In this document: in pieces, positions 60,271-64,000 of the stretch
How positions within the stretch are numbered: the first letter of the stretch is position 1
Layout of the letters: each line of letters starts with the position of its first letter
From: Seriola aureovittata
Lineage: Eukaryota > Chordata > Actinopteri > Carangiformes > Carangidae
Assembly (NCBI RefSeq): GCF_021018895.1
Contig: NC_079379.1
Location: 24,219,276 to 24,283,275, forward strand
Length of the DNA stretch: 64,000 bases
Reading direction: 5' to 3'
Translations under genes and position numbers: made by a program
Notes under the pieces: model-generated
Told to the model about the DNA's origin: nothing
Database searches by the model: none
Seen by the model: the letters and a program-made list of their open reading frames with translations, nothing else

Positions 60271-61640
60271 TTATTGGTTTGGTCTCGGGAGTTTACTCCA
60301 CCATACCATGCAGTTAGTGATGCTTTATCATTTCCACAATTACTTTAATTTTCCTTTGTGGATATTGTAGGAAAACAAATGCAAGTGGATGTTATCAATG
60401 ACTGATTGTTGCATCCTGTCCTGCCCTCTGATTTAAGTCAGAAGAAGGAAGTTCATGCCGAGACAACGACTGTTGTAATTTACTGTAATTCATGGTGATA
60501 TGTATCATCCAGATTGAAGCACAGTAGCACATTTGATTAAACTCATGGTGGACTTTTATTTTGAAACATTACAAGAAACATGTTGTGCATTGTGGGATAG
60601 GGAACCCTCAGTAGTAAACATAAACAACTCATTTAAATCGGTGGAGAAATGTAAACGTTATAGAACTTTTTATCCAGAAAAACTGCAGCAACTCTGTCTC
60701 CTTGCGTTTGTCTTGCTCAGTCCAATATGGCGGCCACATCTTACACTTTTCTCACGCCCTCAAAAGCAACAGCTGTAAGTTTTGGTTGTTTAAAACCTTA
60801 GTCAACATGTGTAACAGTTAGTCATTCAGGTGTTGCAGCGATGCTAATTTACACTAACCTTACATGCTAATGTATGACAGTATAGCATTTACTTGGGATT
60901 TGGCTAATAGCTAACGTTAGCACTTATTGACCAGCTGTGTTGTTGCAATCATACAGTAGTTGCACTGTGCCAGTTAAGAGACATTTTAACTCTTTCCTGT
61001 TCTTTGTTTATTGGAGTTTAACTCATGAATTTTCACCTGTCATGCAGCAAGAAAATAAAGGAGCAAGGCGCTCCCTTCCCGGCTTGTGAAAAGCAAGTTT
61101 GGCCGTTTGTTTATGTTAGCATACTAGCTGTACAAAAACACGGAGTGGGAGCAGCACACATACTGTAGGTATGTATAGATTAAAAAACATACCTTTATTA
61201 TAATGGTAAAAACTGAAGATGATGTAATTCTAAGAACTACAGAATAAGTTGGAAATAAAGTCTCAAAGTGGGGAAAAGAAAATCAAGATGGCCGATCATG
61301 TTTATTGTAACTGGCCCATAAAAACACTTTAGAGACACACGGTTACACAGTGATGTGATGACATTTATGACCAATTAAATACATAGTTGTCAACTTCTCC
61401 TAACTTAAACTTTTTCATTTTTTTGTTGCTGAACACACTCTCACCTTGCACCAGTCACCTTCTCATCCACAACAGCACAAACACTGACACACAAACAGCA
61501 TCACTGTTCATCTCCGTGACCTTTTCCCTTTCAGTTTTAGGCCTAAAACAGCACAAGGGCGTATTGATCACTGCGGGAGGAACGCAGTGATGTTAATGAG
61601 TTAATCACGTGTTCAATTCCCTGACAAAAGTGTCCATGAA
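60271..61640. other. Gene-free DNA
   Basis: Contains TGTGCATTGTGGGATA (60584) and AATATGGCGGCC (60724), words I associate with fish repeats. The plus frame 60533-60778 overlaps them and is not a gene. Confidence 0.5.
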
Positions 61641-61649
61641 ATGATTATG

Positions 61650-61925
61650 ACACAGTCTGCTGTATCTTAGAGAGTAGGCAGAGCCGACGATAATTCAGTG
61701 TGATGATGATGTTGAGTGTGGAAGCGCTGACTCTTTCATGTGCTGAACTTCCCTCCGTACGACTGTTCTAACAGGGAGGAGAACTGGGATTTCTCTGCGG
61801 CAAATGTTATTTGAAGGGCATGTTACTCTGCTTTAAATACGGTTTTAATTTGCAATGCAAATGACTCTCATTCTCATCTGAATAATCCTCTCGGTTACCT
61901 AATACTTTGGCATCATCATACTCTG
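61650..61925. promoter_or_regulatory. Low-copy stretch with palindromic octamer motif
   Basis: A repeat-free, balanced stretch that contains ATTTGCAATGCAAAT at 61848-61862, an exact inverted repeat about a central A that includes the POU octamer ATGCAAAT (61855-61862). One base separates it from the PORE element ATTTGAAATGCAAAT known to bind Oct-factor dimers. Enhancer function is inferred from the motif only. Confidence 0.35.
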
Positions 61926-62026
61926 TAATGTGTCTGTCGCAGGATTGCTGCTGTGGTAAACCGCTCGCACTCTTTGTCAGCTCCTGCTCGCTCGGCGCAG
62001 CCTGAACGGAAAGGTCAAACAGCGTT

Positions 62027-63850
<1,824 letters not shown>

Positions 63851-63959
63851 GAGATATCGCCCTTTGAACACATAGTGTTTAGTGGTTCAAAAGTAACTGG
63901 ACAGATTCACAAAATCTCCATATTTAATATTTTGTGGAATGTTTTCCTTTGCAAGTCAA

Positions 63960-64000
63960 CAGTTGTGTCCCAATTCAGGGGCTGCATCCCTCAAAGGATG
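63960..64000 (+). repeat. Dispersed teleost repeat, cut by window end
   Basis: TGTGTCCCAATTCAGGGGCT followed by GCATCCCTCAAAGGATG is the start of a common fish repeat (consensus recalled as TGTCCCAATTCAGGG..CTGCATCC). The rest lies beyond the window. Confidence 0.65.

Overview
The window reads as vertebrate nuclear DNA, most probably from a spiny-rayed (percomorph) teleost. The reasons are very long (CA)n tracts, an intermediate base composition with CpG kept only in patches, and many fragments I recognise from memory as common fish interspersed repeats (Rex3-like and other LINE pieces, a Tc1 terminus, MITEs). Nothing looks bacterial, viral or organellar. I find no complete protein-coding gene. 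The open frames I checked translate repeats, microsatellites or low-complexity DNA, and none shows a domain I recognise. The segment is best read as intergenic and/or intronic DNA around two candidate CpG-rich promoters.

Layout. 0-31 kb: gene-free DNA with microsatellites, a 570-bp TIR element (6.1-6.7 kb), a young repeat copy (7.6-7.8 kb), a possible minus-strand splice donor (12.1 kb), an ID-like repeat (12.9 kb), a Rex3-like LINE fragment (15.8-16.0 kb), a Tc1 terminus (17.7 kb), a TA-flanked MITE (21.0 kb), a 30-bp minisatellite ending in telomere-like sequence (21.7-21.9 kb) and AT-rich DNA-transposon relics (28.1-28.7 kb). 31.4-33.0 kb: a CpG-rich block broken by microsatellites, probably a promoter of unknown direction. 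33.8-47 kb: repeat-dominated, with six copies of one dispersed repeat that carry nuclear-receptor-type DR1 and palindromic ERE motifs, a LINE reverse-transcriptase fragment and further teleost repeats; a seventh, decayed copy lies at 15.5-15.8 kb. 47-51 kb: a near-perfect hairpin, the second copy of the young repeat, and a piggyBac-type MITE with TTAA ends. 51.2-51.56 kb: a CpG cluster, a plausible 5' UTR and a short first coding exon ending in a consensus donor on the plus strand. 51.6-64 kb: probable intron or downstream DNA with low-copy stretches, more repeat copies, a 142-bp CA tract and a palindromic octamer.

If the two CpG blocks are both promoters, the simplest model is a pair of neighbouring genes, perhaps divergent, separated by about 18 kb of repeat-rich DNA, with most of the window being intron. 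That is inference. No gene can be named from this sequence, and I see no evidence for a new multi-gene system. The most distinctive signal is the repeat family that distributes perfect AGGTCA direct and inverted motifs across the window.
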